Shown: positions 44,305 to 53,144 of the stretch, in pieces
Layout: each line of letters starts with the position of its first letter
Position numbering within the stretch: the first letter of the stretch is position 1
Assembly: GCA_048500255.1 (NCBI GenBank)
Contig: JASNYH010000006.1
Coordinates: 1-64,000 of the forward strand
Reading direction: 5' to 3'
Source of the DNA: JAMHWF01 sp048500255
GTDB taxonomy: Bacteria > Pseudomonadota > Gammaproteobacteria > Burkholderiales > Burkholderiaceae_C
Length of the DNA: 64,000 nt
Notes under the pieces: generated by a model
The model's database searches: none
Seen by the model: the letters and a program-made list of their open reading frames with translations, nothing else
What the model was told of the DNA's origin: nothing
Translations under genes and position numbers: made by a program

Positions 44305-45048
44305 TCAGTCGCTGCGCGCGGTATCAGCGCCGAGGCGCTCGCTCGCGCCGGCCGGCACCTGCTCGACGGTGCTCGCCGACAACACGCGCCCGCTGCGCGT
44401 TTCGAACTCGCAGCGGTAGCCGAACGGGATCGCGTTCATGCCCGTCGCGCGCACGACGGCGCCCTGCCCCTCGAGCCGCGTGCGGCCGGCGCCCGCGGGG
44501 CTGAGCGCGCGCGAGTCGGAGCCGAAGGCGATGCGGCCGACGCGCGGGTACTTGCGCTTGAGTTCGGTCACCGTCGCCGACTCGCAGGCCTCGGGCGAGA
44601 AGTTCGTCAGGTCGGGCTGCCACGCAGCATCGGCGCGCGCCGCCGTTTCGCCGCGCTTGGCTGCGGCGGCCGGCGGCAGCGGGCCCGTCTCGCGGAACAG
44701 CGCGCCGCTCGTCGAGGCCGTCGCCGTGTTGTAGGTACAGCTGTAGGTGAAGGGCACGCTGCCTGTCGCGCCGAGCCAGCGGCCCGCGCCCTTGACGGCC
44801 GTCTCGTCGTCGGACGTCGTCGTCACCGACCGCTTGGCACCGATGAACTGAACCTCCTGCACGGCGCGCCCGCGCGTGTCGCGCACCGTCTTGGCGACGG
44901 CGTCCTCGCAGGCATCGGCGGCCGACTTCGAAGGCGGCGCGGCGGAGGCCGGCGCGGCGGCCGGCGGCGTGGCCGCCTGCTGCGCGGCGGCAGCGCCGGC
45001 GACGAGCGCGACGAGAGGTGCAACGGCAAGCCACGGGAGGAGCTTCAT
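44305..45048 (-). CDS. Periplasmic protein with two copies of a disulfide-type domain
   Basis: 247 residues from MKLLPWLAVAPLVALVAG at 45048, after GGGAGGAG. A signal peptide ends near AAAQQAA. The mature protein has two similar halves, Cys47 to Cys104 (ACEDAV ... FTYSCTYNT) and Cys155 to Cys213 (ACESAT ... FGYRCEFET). The cysteine spacing is nearly identical (57 and 58 residues), so each half probably forms one disulfide. They are separated by a proline-alanine linker. No named family recognised. Confidence 0.72.
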   Translation of the reverse strand: MKLLPWLAVAPLVALVAGAAAAQQAATPPAAAPASAAPPSKSAADACEDAVAKTVRDTRGRAVQEVQFIGAKRSVTTTSDDETAVKGAGRWLGATGSVPFTYSCTYNTATASTSGALFRETGPLPPAAAAKRGETAARADAAWQPDLTNFSPEACESATVTELKRKYPRVGRIAFGSDSRALSPAGAGRTRLEGQGAVVRATGMNAIPFGYRCEFETRSGRVLSASTVEQVPAGASERLGADTARSD

Positions 45049-45100
45049 GGTCACGGCGGACTGGGGACGTGGCCCGATGGTGTCGGCTTTGGCCCGGCGT

Positions 45101-45117
45101 GGCAAGCTCCGTTCCCG
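45101..45117 (-). promoter_or_regulatory. Promoter-like motif shared with the catalase gene
   Basis: On the minus strand CGGGAACGGAGCTTGCC occurs 53 bases upstream of the start at 45048. A close copy, CGGGTACGGAGCTTGCC, is at 43329-43345, about 66 bases upstream of the manganese catalase start. Both are followed by GGGCCAA. They could be a shared sigma-factor or regulator site. Confidence 0.4.
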
Positions 45118-45137
45118 GTGAGGCGGCGACCGTTACG

Positions 45138-45944
45138 TTACCGTTGCAGCCGGCGCTCGATATCGGCCGCGGCGTCGGCCAGCCGCGGCAGGTGCGACTG
45201 CACGATCTGCCGCACCGTCGCCACCTTGTGCACCCAGGTCAGGTTGACGACGGCGATGACATCGTCGCCGGTGCGCACCGGCACGGCGATCGAGTCGCGC
45301 CCGTCGTCCCACTCGCGGCGCGGCCGGTCGAAGTGGCCGCCGAAGTCGGCGGCGCGCCGGCCGTAGCCCTGGCGCCGCGTCTCCTCGATGACGCGCTCGA
45401 CCAGCGCCGGCTGCCGCGCCATCCAGTTGCCCGGCTCGGCGCTGGCGCGCAGCCGCTGCAACACGGCCTCGCGCTCCGATGCACTGCAGAACGCGATGTA
45501 GGCGCGCCCGGCCGCCGAGCGCAGCATGTTGACGCGAAAGCCGATCGGCCCGAGCTGGATGTGCGAGAAGTACGCGCGCGGCCGGTTCGTCTCGATCACT
45601 GCCATGTGGTCCAGGCGCGGAACGGCGAGCACCGAAGGCCACTCGACGGCGCGGCACAGCCGCTCGAGCACGGGCGACGCGACTTCGACGAGGCGGTCCT
45701 CGTCGGTCAGGTGCGGCGAGCGCGCGTGCAGCGTGTGGCTCGTCATCCAGGCGCCGTCGGCGAGGCGCTGCCACACCATGCCGCGCTGCGCCAGCGTCGC
45801 GATGATGCGCGTGAGCGTTGCCTTCGGCAGGCCGGTGGCGAGGTGCAGTTCGTGCAGGCTGGCGGCGCGCGCCGCCTGCAGGTGCGCCAGCACCTCGAGC
45901 CCGCGGTCGAGGGCGCGGATCGTCTTGACCTGGTACTCGCGCAT
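45138..45944 (-). CDS. IclR-family transcriptional regulator
   Basis: 268 residues. The N-terminal winged helix (RALDRGLEVLAHL, LHELHLATGLPKATLTRIIATLAQRGMV) and the IclR effector domain (VIETNRPRAYFSHIQLGPIGFRVNMLRSAAGRAY, IAVPVRTGDDVIAVVNLTWVH) are clear. The YFSHIQ...G variant is close to MhpR/aromatic-acid regulators. It is divergent from the biotin-dependent cluster, with 111 bases between, and probably regulates it. Confidence 0.9.
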   Translation of the reverse strand: MREYQVKTIRALDRGLEVLAHLQAARAASLHELHLATGLPKATLTRIIATLAQRGMVWQRLADGAWMTSHTLHARSPHLTDEDRLVEVASPVLERLCRAVEWPSVLAVPRLDHMAVIETNRPRAYFSHIQLGPIGFRVNMLRSAAGRAYIAFCSASEREAVLQRLRASAEPGNWMARQPALVERVIEETRRQGYGRRAADFGGHFDRPRREWDDGRDSIAVPVRTGDDVIAVVNLTWVHKVATVRQIVQSHLPRLADAAADIERRLQR

Positions 45945-45971
45945 CGACGGCCGTGCTTTTCACTCAGGGAA

Positions 45972-46029
45972 ATCCTGCCCGGCGATGCTAGCCGCAACGA
46001 CGGGCGCGCGCCGATACTCGCCGCAGGAT
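45972..46029. promoter_or_regulatory. Possible IclR operator: spaced inverted repeat
   Basis: ATCCTGC (45972-45978) and GCAGGAT (46023-46029) are perfect inverted half sites 44 bases apart, within the divergent promoter region between the IclR gene and the biotin-carrier gene. Confidence 0.3.
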
Positions 46030-46055
46030 CCCGGCAACGACGCGAGGAGGCGAGG

Positions 46056-46529
46056 ATGGCCCTGTCGCACGAGGACGTGCAGCGCCTGCTGCAGTTGCTC
46101 GATGCCTCGCAGTTCGACGAACTGCAGCTGGAGAGCGACGGCGTCAGGCTGCTGCTGCGGCGCGGCGGCGCCGGCGATTTCTCGTCACCGCCAGCGCCGT
46201 CGGCGATGTCGTCCGCTGCGGCGCCGGCACCCGCGCCCGCCATGACCCCCGCCGCGCCGCAGGCCGCCGCCGGCCTCGTCGACGTGCGTGCGCCGATGCT
46301 CGGCACCTGGTACTGCGCGCCCAAGCCGGGCGCCGACCCCTTCGTCGCCGTCGGCCAGGCGGTCGAGGCCGACAGCGCCGTCGGCATCATCGAGGTGATG
46401 AAGCTGATGAACTCGATCGTCGCCGGCGTCGCCGGCATCGTCGTCGAGGTGCTGGTGCGCGACGGCCAGTTCGTCGAATACGACCAGCCGCTGCTGCGCG
46501 TGCGGCCCGCCGGAGCGGCATCGTCATGA
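46056..46529 (+). CDS. Biotin carboxyl carrier protein
   Basis: 157 residues from 46056 after GAGGAGGCGAGG. An N-terminal helical segment (LSHEDVQRLLQLLDASQFDELQLE) and an Ala/Pro linker precede a biotinyl domain with the attachment motif IEVMKLMN (Lys116) and VRAPMLGTWYCAPKPGADPFVAVG. It resembles AccB in layout. It would carry CO2 on biotin for the carboxyltransferase encoded next, with which it overlaps (ATGA). No biotin carboxylase gene is adjacent. Confidence 0.9.
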   Translation: MALSHEDVQRLLQLLDASQFDELQLESDGVRLLLRRGGAGDFSSPPAPSAMSSAAAPAPAPAMTPAAPQAAAGLVDVRAPMLGTWYCAPKPGADPFVAVGQAVEADSAVGIIEVMKLMNSIVAGVAGIVVEVLVRDGQFVEYDQPLLRVRPAGAASS

Positions 46530-48013
46530 GCAGCGTCGAGTTCGTGGATACCTCGCTGCGCGACGGCAACCAGAGCCTGTGGGGCGCGACCGGGCTGCGC
46601 ACGGCGATGATGCTCGGCGTCGCGCCGCTGCTCGACGCCTGCGGCTGGCGCGCGATCGACTTCTCGGCCAGCACGCACATGGGCGTGGCGGTGCGCTTCC
46701 ACCGGGAGGATCCGTGGGAGCGGCTGCGGCTGGTCAAGGCGCGCATGCCGCGCACGCCGCTGACCTTCCTGTCGACCGGCATGCGCTTCATCTCGTGGGA
46801 GACCGCGCATCCCGAGCTGATGCGGCTGTCGTACCGCGTGCTCGCGCGCAACGGCATCGAGCGCTTCATGGTGATGGACCCGATGAACGACATGGCGGCC
46901 GTCGCCGCGACGGCTGCCGCGGTGGCCGCCGAAGGCGTGCGCGAGATCGTCGGCGCGCTGGTCTACACCGTCAGCCCGGTGCACGACGACGCGTACTACG
47001 CGGCCTGCGCGCGCGCACTGGCCGCCGCGCCGGCGATCACTCGCATCTACCTCAAGGACCCGGGCGGCCTGCTGGCGCCCGAGCGCGCGCGCACGCTGCT
47101 GCCGGCGATCGTCGCCGCCGCCGGCGGCAAGCCGGTCGAGCTGCACTCGCACTGCACGATCGGGCTGGCGCCGTTCACCTATGCCGACGCGCCCGCGCTC
47201 GGCATCGCGACGCTGCACACGGCGTTGCGGCCGCTCGGCAACGGCAGCAGCCAGCCGGCGGTCGAGAACGTCGTCGACAACCTGCGCGCCGCCGGCCACG
47301 ACTGCAGTTCGCTCGACATGGAGGCGGTGGCGCGCGCGAGCCGGCATTTCGCAGAACTGGCCGCCGCCGAAGGCCTGCCGACCGGCGTGCCGCAGGAGTA
47401 CGACGCGCGCTACTTCGGCCACCAGCTGCCCGGCGGCATGATCGGCACGATGCGCCGCCAGCTGCGCGAGCTGCGCATGGAGCATCGGCTGGCCGAGGTC
47501 TACGACGAGGTCGAGCGCGTGCGCGCCGAGCTCGGCTACCCGATCATGGTGACGCCGTTCTCGCAAGTCGTCGGCACGCAGGCCGTGATGAACGTGATCG
47601 CGGGCGAGCGCTACGCCAACGTGCCCGACGAAGTGATCCGCTATGCGATCGGCCGCTTCGGCACGCCGCCGGTGCCGATGGCGCCGAACGTGCGCGACCG
47701 CATCACGCAGCTGCCGCGCGCCAGGGAGCTGGCCGCGCAGCCGCCGATGGCCGAGCCCGCCGAGCTGCGCAAGCGCTTCGCGCCCGGCATCGGGGACGAG
47801 GAGTTCCTGCTGCGCGCCGTGATGCCGGCCGACCAGGTCGATGCGATGAAGGCCGCCGGGCCCTGCCGCACCGACTACAGCGCCGCCGCCGCGCCCGTCG
47901 AGCGGCTGCTGCGCGAGCTGGCCAAGCGGCCCGACGTGACGCACGCGCTGATCGAGAAGCCGGGCTTCCGCCTCGAGCTGCGCAGCCGGCCGCGCACCGG
48001 AGCTCCGGCATGA
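46526..48013 (+). CDS. Biotin-dependent carboxyltransferase, HMGL-like (pyruvate/oxaloacetate type)
   Basis: 495 residues. The TIM-barrel metal site is seen in EFVDTSLRDGNQSLWGA (Asp) and ELHSHCTIGLAPF (HxH), and the carbamylated lysine region in IYLKDPGGLLAPER. A C-terminal conserved domain (MEHRLAEVYDEVERVRAELGYPIMVTPFSQVVGTQAVMNV) is that of oxaloacetate decarboxylase alpha and pyruvate carboxylase subunit B. It moves CO2 between biotin and a 2-oxo acid such as pyruvate/oxaloacetate. The biotinyl domain is on the separate upstream protein. The acceptor is not certain. Confidence 0.88.
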   Translation: MSSVEFVDTSLRDGNQSLWGATGLRTAMMLGVAPLLDACGWRAIDFSASTHMGVAVRFHREDPWERLRLVKARMPRTPLTFLSTGMRFISWETAHPELMRLSYRVLARNGIERFMVMDPMNDMAAVAATAAAVAAEGVREIVGALVYTVSPVHDDAYYAACARALAAAPAITRIYLKDPGGLLAPERARTLLPAIVAAAGGKPVELHSHCTIGLAPFTYADAPALGIATLHTALRPLGNGSSQPAVENVVDNLRAAGHDCSSLDMEAVARASRHFAELAAAEGLPTGVPQEYDARYFGHQLPGGMIGTMRRQLRELRMEHRLAEVYDEVERVRAELGYPIMVTPFSQVVGTQAVMNVIAGERYANVPDEVIRYAIGRFGTPPVPMAPNVRDRITQLPRARELAAQPPMAEPAELRKRFAPGIGDEEFLLRAVMPADQVDAMKAAGPCRTDYSAAAAPVERLLRELAKRPDVTHALIEKPGFRLELRSRPRTGAPA

Positions 48014-48834
48014 AGGCACGGCTCGCGAGCGTGCGCGGCTTCGTGTTCGACGTCGACGGCACGCTGGCGATGTCCGACGGGCGGCTGTCGGGTTACCAGC
48101 CGCTGCCCGGCGCGCGCGAGCTGCTCGCCGCACTGCGCGCCCGGCGCGTGCCCTACGTCGCCTTCACCAACGGCACGGCCAAGACGCCGCGCGAGCTGGC
48201 CGGCGCGCTCGGCCGTGCCGGTCTCGCGATCGACGAGCCGCAGGCGCTGACACCGGCCAGCGTCGCCGCCGGCTTCTTCCGGCGCCGTCGCATGCGGCGC
48301 GTGCTCGCGCTCGGCGTCGAGGGCGTCTGGCGCCCGCTCGCCGACGCCGGGCTCGACGTCGTCGTCGCGCCGGCGCGTGCCGACGACGCCGACGCCGTCC
48401 TCGTCGGCTGGCATCCCGGCTTCACGCTCGCCGACGTCGACGCCGCCTGCCGCGCGCTGTGGCGCGGCGCCACGCTCTACAGCGTGTCGACGGCGCCCTT
48501 CTTCGCGACGCGCGACGGGCGCACCGTCGGCGTCTCGGCGGCGATCACGGCGGCATTGCGCGCCGTCACCGGCAAGCGCGCGACGGTGCTCGGCAAGCCT
48601 TCGGCGCAGGCGCTCGCATGCGCCAGCGGGCGGCTCGGCGTCAAGCCGGAACAAATGGCGATCGTCGGCGACGACCCGGCGCTGGAGAATGCGATGGCGC
48701 ACCGCGGCGGCGCGCTGTCGGTCGCGGTGCACACGGGCCTCGGCAGCGCGGCCGACTTCGCGCGCCTGCCGGCGCACGAGCGGCCGCACCTGTCGCTGGC
48801 CGGCGTCGACAAGCTGCTGGAGTTGATCGGATGA
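48010..48834 (+). CDS. HAD-family hydrolase (NagD-like)
   Basis: 274 residues. The nucleophile motif is VFDVDGTLAMSDG (Asp14 and Asp16), motif II is FTNGT, a class II cap follows, and motifs III/IV are LGKPSAQA and AIVGDDPALEN. This fits NagD/4-nitrophenyl-phosphatase-type phosphatases. It overlaps both neighbours by ATGA, so it belongs to the same operon, possibly as a metabolite-repair phosphatase. Confidence 0.85.
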   Translation: MKARLASVRGFVFDVDGTLAMSDGRLSGYQPLPGARELLAALRARRVPYVAFTNGTAKTPRELAGALGRAGLAIDEPQALTPASVAAGFFRRRRMRRVLALGVEGVWRPLADAGLDVVVAPARADDADAVLVGWHPGFTLADVDAACRALWRGATLYSVSTAPFFATRDGRTVGVSAAITAALRAVTGKRATVLGKPSAQALACASGRLGVKPEQMAIVGDDPALENAMAHRGGALSVAVHTGLGSAADFARLPAHERPHLSLAGVDKLLELIG

Positions 48835-50810
48835 CTCGTGAGCTGTTGTGGAGCCCGAGCGCGCAGCAGGTGGCGCCGACCCGCCTGGCGCACTACATGC
48901 GCTGGCTCGAGGCCGAGCGCGGCCTCGCCTTCGCCGACTACGGCGCGCTGTGGCAGTGGTCGGTCGACCGGCTCGACGACTTCTGGCGCTCGATCTGGGA
49001 CTACTTCGACGTGCAGGCCGAAGGCGAGCGCGAGCCGGTGCTGGCATCGCGCGAGATGCCCGGCGCGCGCTGGTTCCCCAACGTGCGGCTCAGCCATGCC
49101 GAGCACGTGTTCCGCAATGCGACGCCCGAGCGGCCGGCGCTGATCGCGCGTCGCGAAGACGCGCCGACCGTCGAGGTGTCGTGGGCCGAACTGCGCCGGC
49201 GCACCGGAGCGCTCGCCGCCAAGCTGCGCGCGCTCGGCGTGCAGCCGGGCGATCGCGTCGTCTCCTACATGCCCAACCGGCCCGAGACGGTGATCGCCTT
49301 CCTGGCCTGCTCGAGCCTCGGCGCGGTGTGGTCGAGCTGCGCGCCCGACATGGGCGCCACCGTCGTGCTCGATCGCTTCCGCCAGATCGAGCCGAAGGTG
49401 CTGTTCGCCGTCGACAGCTACAGCTACAACGGTCGCCGCCACGATCGCGAGTCGCTGGTCGACGAGCTGCTGCGCGAGCTGCCGAGCGTGCACCACGTCG
49501 TCCACGTCGACGGCCCGCTCGTCGCCGAGCGCGGCGTCACCTGGCGCGATCGCATCGCGTGGGACGACGCGGTGGCCGTCGACGCGCCGCTCGAATTCGC
49601 GCGCGTGCCGTTCGACCATCCGCTGTGGATCGTCTATTCGTCGGGCACGACGGGACTGCCCAAGGCGATGGTGCACGGCCACGGCGGCATCGTGATCACG
49701 CACCTGAAGACGCTGCCGCTGCAGCACGACGTGCGCCCCGGCGACCGCATGCTGTTCCTCGGCGGCACCGGCTGGATCGTGTGGAACCTGCTGGTCGGCG
49801 CGCTGCTCGTCGGCGGCAGCGTCGTGCTCTACGACGGCAATCCGGCCTGGCCCGATGCGCAGACGCTGTGGCGCTTCATCGACGAGCAGCGCGTCAGCCA
49901 GTTCGGCTGCGGCGCGGCCTTCCTGATCGCCTGCATGAAGGACGGCGTGCGGCCGCGAGAGGTCGGCCGGCTGGAGGCGCTGCGCGCCATCTTCTCGACC
50001 GGCTCGCCGCTGCCCGTCGATGCCTACCGCTGGGTCTACGACGCCGTCAAGCGCGACTTCTGGTTGGCGTCGGTGAGCGGCGGCACCGACATCGCCGGCG
50101 GCTTCGTGTCGAGCGCGGCGTCACTGCCCGTCGTCGCCGGCGAGATCCAGTGCCGCGAGCTCGGCGTCGCCGCCTATGCCTTCGACGAATCGGGAAAGCC
50201 GGTCGTCGACGAGGTGGGCGAGCTCGTCATCACGCAGCCGATGCCGGCGATGCCGCTCTACTTCTGGAACGATCCGGAAGGCCGCAGGTATCAAGACAGC
50301 TACTTCGAGCAGTACCCCGGCCGCTGGCGGCACGGCGACTGGATCCGCTTCACGCCCGAAGGCACGTCGGTCATCTACGGCCGCTCCGACACGACGATCA
50401 ACCGGCTGGGCATCCGCATGGGCACGGCCGAGATCTATCGCGTCGTCGAGGCGCTGCCCGAGCTGCGCGACAGCCTCGTCGTCGACCTCGAGTACCTCGG
50501 CCGGCCGTCGTTCATGCCGCTGTTCGTCGTGCTCGCGCCGGGCGCGCAGCTCGACGACGCGCTGAAGACGCGCATCGCGCACGTGATCCGCACGCAGGCC
50601 TCGCCGCGCCACGTGCCCGACGAGATCGTCGCGATCGCCGAAGTGCCGCGCACGCTGACGGGCAAGAAGATGGAGCTGCCGGTGAGGAAGCTGCTGCTCG
50701 GCGCCGCGCCCGAGAAGGTGGCGAGCCCCGACGCGATGGTCAACCCCGCGAGCTTCGACTTCTTCGTGCGTTACGCGAAGGAGCTCGCCGCGCGGATGCA
50801 GAAGTCCTGA
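48831..50810 (+). CDS. Acetoacetyl-CoA synthetase-like acyl-CoA ligase
   Basis: 659 residues. The N-terminal acetyl-CoA-synthetase extension (FADYGALWQWSVDRLDDFWRSIWDYFDV) and the motifs IVYSSGTTGLPKAMVHGHGG, GTGWIVWNLLVGALLVGG, YGRSDTTINRLGIRMGTAEIYR and catalytic LTGKKMELPVRK identify it. Family members activate acetoacetate with ATP and CoA. The overlapping start with the HAD gene shows co-translation. The true acid may be a different short oxo acid produced by the carboxyltransferase. Confidence 0.92.
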   Translation: MTRELLWSPSAQQVAPTRLAHYMRWLEAERGLAFADYGALWQWSVDRLDDFWRSIWDYFDVQAEGEREPVLASREMPGARWFPNVRLSHAEHVFRNATPERPALIARREDAPTVEVSWAELRRRTGALAAKLRALGVQPGDRVVSYMPNRPETVIAFLACSSLGAVWSSCAPDMGATVVLDRFRQIEPKVLFAVDSYSYNGRRHDRESLVDELLRELPSVHHVVHVDGPLVAERGVTWRDRIAWDDAVAVDAPLEFARVPFDHPLWIVYSSGTTGLPKAMVHGHGGIVITHLKTLPLQHDVRPGDRMLFLGGTGWIVWNLLVGALLVGGSVVLYDGNPAWPDAQTLWRFIDEQRVSQFGCGAAFLIACMKDGVRPREVGRLEALRAIFSTGSPLPVDAYRWVYDAVKRDFWLASVSGGTDIAGGFVSSAASLPVVAGEIQCRELGVAAYAFDESGKPVVDEVGELVITQPMPAMPLYFWNDPEGRRYQDSYFEQYPGRWRHGDWIRFTPEGTSVIYGRSDTTINRLGIRMGTAEIYRVVEALPELRDSLVVDLEYLGRPSFMPLFVVLAPGAQLDDALKTRIAHVIRTQASPRHVPDEIVAIAEVPRTLTGKKMELPVRKLLLGAAPEKVASPDAMVNPASFDFFVRYAKELAARMQKS

Positions 50811-50832
50811 AGTACGAGGAGGAGACGTGCCG

Positions 50833-52074
50833 ATGAACGCCAAGCCGAAGGTCCTGCTGATCGCGACGATCGACACCAAGGGCGTCGAAGCGCGCTACGT
50901 GCGCGACACGCTCGAGGCCGAGGGCGTCGACGTGATCCATCTCGATCCCAGCATCCTCGCGCGCGAGCCCGGCGGCGCCGAGATCGGCCCCGAGCAGGTC
51001 GCCGCCGCCGCCGGCACGACGCTGCAGGCGATCCGCGACCTCAACCACGAGGGCAAGTGCCAGGCCGAGATGATCCGCGGCGCCGTCGCCTGCGCCGAGC
51101 GGCTGCACCGCGAGCAGGGGCTGGCCGGCGTGATCGGCATCGGCGGCTCGATGGGCACGTCGCTGGCGAGCATGGTGATGCAGGCCCTGCCCTACGGCCT
51201 GCCCAAGGTGCTGGTCTCGACGATGGCGTCGGGCTTCACCAAGCCCTTTGTCGGCGCGAAGGACATCGCGATGTTCAACCCGGTGTGCGACATCGCGGGC
51301 CTGAACAGCATCACGCGCGAGGCCTTCCGCAACGCCGCCGTCGCCACCGCCGCGATGGCCAGGGCCTACAAGCCGGCGCGCGCCGAGGGCAAGCCGCTGG
51401 TCGCGATCTCGACGCTGGGCATCATCGACCCGTGCACGGTGCGCGTGCGCCAGGCGCTCGAGCGCCGCGGCTACGAGGTGATGGTGTTCCACACGCTGGG
51501 CACCGGCGGCATGGCGATGGACCGCATCGTCGCCGAGCGCGACGTCGCGGCGGTCGTCGACGTGTCGCTGGTCGAGATCAACGACCTGCTCAACAACGGC
51601 CTGTGCAGCGCCGGCCCCGATCGCGCCAAGGCGGCGCTCGCCAAGGGCGTGCCCGTCGTGTTCGCGCCGGGCACGGCCGACATCGTCGTCGCCGGGCCGA
51701 TCGAGATCGCGAGCCGGCAGTACCCGGGCAAGCGCTTCCACATGCACAACCAGGCGTTGACGGCGGTGCGCACCGAGGCGCCCGAACTGGAGCGCCTGGC
51801 GCAGCACATGGCCGGCTTGGTCCGCGAGGCCGGGCCGAAGGGGCCCGTCGCCTGGTTCGTTCCGATGCGCGGCTTCTCGCACCACGACAGCCCGCAGGGC
51901 CACCTGCACGACCCGTCGCTGCCGCCGGTGTTCGCACAGGCGCTCGAGGCCGCGCTGCCGTCGGGCGTGCCGGTCACCCGGCTGGATTGCCACATCAACG
52001 ACGCGCCTTTCGCGGACGCCCTCGTGGAGCAGGTGCTGGCCTGGACGCAGCCGACGCGGTCGGCGGCCGCCTGA
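50833..52074 (+). CDS. Tm-1-like ATP-binding (UPF0261) protein
   Basis: 413 residues. GAGGAGGAG at 50817-50825 gives good spacing to the ATG at 50833; a GTG at 50827 is too close. The family signature VLLIATIDTKGVEARYVRDTLE starts the N-terminal domain, and GVIGIGGSMGTSLASMVMQALP and MHNQALTAVRT are conserved further on. Homologues have two Rossmann-like domains and bind nucleotides; plant Tm-1 inhibits a viral replicase, but bacterial roles are unclear. They recur beside carboxylic-acid catabolism genes, as here. Confidence 0.88.
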   Translation: MNAKPKVLLIATIDTKGVEARYVRDTLEAEGVDVIHLDPSILAREPGGAEIGPEQVAAAAGTTLQAIRDLNHEGKCQAEMIRGAVACAERLHREQGLAGVIGIGGSMGTSLASMVMQALPYGLPKVLVSTMASGFTKPFVGAKDIAMFNPVCDIAGLNSITREAFRNAAVATAAMARAYKPARAEGKPLVAISTLGIIDPCTVRVRQALERRGYEVMVFHTLGTGGMAMDRIVAERDVAAVVDVSLVEINDLLNNGLCSAGPDRAKAALAKGVPVVFAPGTADIVVAGPIEIASRQYPGKRFHMHNQALTAVRTEAPELERLAQHMAGLVREAGPKGPVAWFVPMRGFSHHDSPQGHLHDPSLPPVFAQALEAALPSGVPVTRLDCHINDAPFADALVEQVLAWTQPTRSAAA

Positions 52075-52147
52075 GCGTTTGCCGAGCGCGCTTGACCGTC
52101 CGATACTGTCGCGCAGAGGGCCGCTCGACGGCCACAGGAGGTCGACC

Positions 52148-53137
52148 ATGCAAGCCCGCTGCTCGCGGCGCGAAGCGATCGGCGCGCTCGGCGCCGCCGC
52201 GGCGCTGGCGTGGCCGCCGCCGTCGCGCGCACAGACCGGCCGGATGCAGTCGTGGCCGCTGAACACGCCGCAGCGCACCGGCATCCACGATGTCGCGCCG
52301 GCGCCCGACGGTGGCGTCTGGTACACGGCGCAACGCAGTGGCCACCTCGGCTGGTTCGACCCCAGGACCGGTCGCAGCGAACTCGTCGCACTCGGCGCCG
52401 GCTCGTCGCCGCACGGCGTGATCCAGGGCCCGGACAAGGCGGCGTGGATCACCGACAGCGGCCAGGGCGCGATCGTGCGCGTCGGCTGGCCCGGGCGCGA
52501 CGTGCGCCGCCATGCGCTGCCCGAAGGCACTCCCTACGCCAACCTCAACACGGCGGCGTTCGACGGCGACGGCGACCTGTGGTTCACCGGCCAGAGCGGC
52601 GTGGTCGGCAAGCTCGCACTGAAGACGGGCGAGGTGAGCGTCAGGCCGGCGCCGCGCGGGCGCGGACCCTACGGCATCTGCGCGACGCCCGCCGGCGATG
52701 TCTGGTGGTGTTCGCTCGCCGGCTCGTACATCGCGCGCATCGACCGGCGCAGCGGCGAATCGATCGTCGTCGAACCGCCGACCCCCAAGCAGGGCGCGCG
52801 CCGCGTGTGGAGCGACAGTCGCGGCCGCATCTGGGTGGCCGAGTGGAACAGCGGCAACCTGTCGATGCACGATCCGGCGTCCCGGCGCTGGCAGTCCTGG
52901 AAGCTGCCGGGCGACGCGCCGCGCCCCTATGCCGTCTACGTCGACGAGCGCGACATCGTCTGGGTCAGCGACTTCGGCGGCAACGCCGTGTTCTCGTTCG
53001 ATCCGCGCAGCGAGCGCTTCGAGCGCTACGGCTTCGAGCGCGAGGCCGCCAACGTGCGCCAGATCCTCGGCCGGCGCGGCGAGGTCTGGCTGCCCGAAAG
53101 CGGCACCGAGCACATCTCGGTGATCCGCACCGCCTGA
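52148..53137 (+). CDS. Virginiamycin B lyase-like beta-propeller, exported
   Basis: 329 residues from 52148 after AGGAGG. The N-terminus CSRREAIGALGAAAALAWP is a twin-arginine-like signal (SRR) with a cleavable AXA end. The mature part is a Vgb-like propeller with repeated WYTAQRSGHLGWFDPRTG, GDLWFTGQSGVVG and IVWVSDFGGNAVFSFDP blades. The Vgb active-site pattern was not verified, so a binding or lactonase-type role is as likely. It lies 73 bases downstream of the Tm-1-like gene, on the same strand. Confidence 0.8.
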   Translation: MQARCSRREAIGALGAAAALAWPPPSRAQTGRMQSWPLNTPQRTGIHDVAPAPDGGVWYTAQRSGHLGWFDPRTGRSELVALGAGSSPHGVIQGPDKAAWITDSGQGAIVRVGWPGRDVRRHALPEGTPYANLNTAAFDGDGDLWFTGQSGVVGKLALKTGEVSVRPAPRGRGPYGICATPAGDVWWCSLAGSYIARIDRRSGESIVVEPPTPKQGARRVWSDSRGRIWVAEWNSGNLSMHDPASRRWQSWKLPGDAPRPYAVYVDERDIVWVSDFGGNAVFSFDPRSERFERYGFEREAANVRQILGRRGEVWLPESGTEHISVIRTA

Positions 53138-53144
53138 AGCTCGT

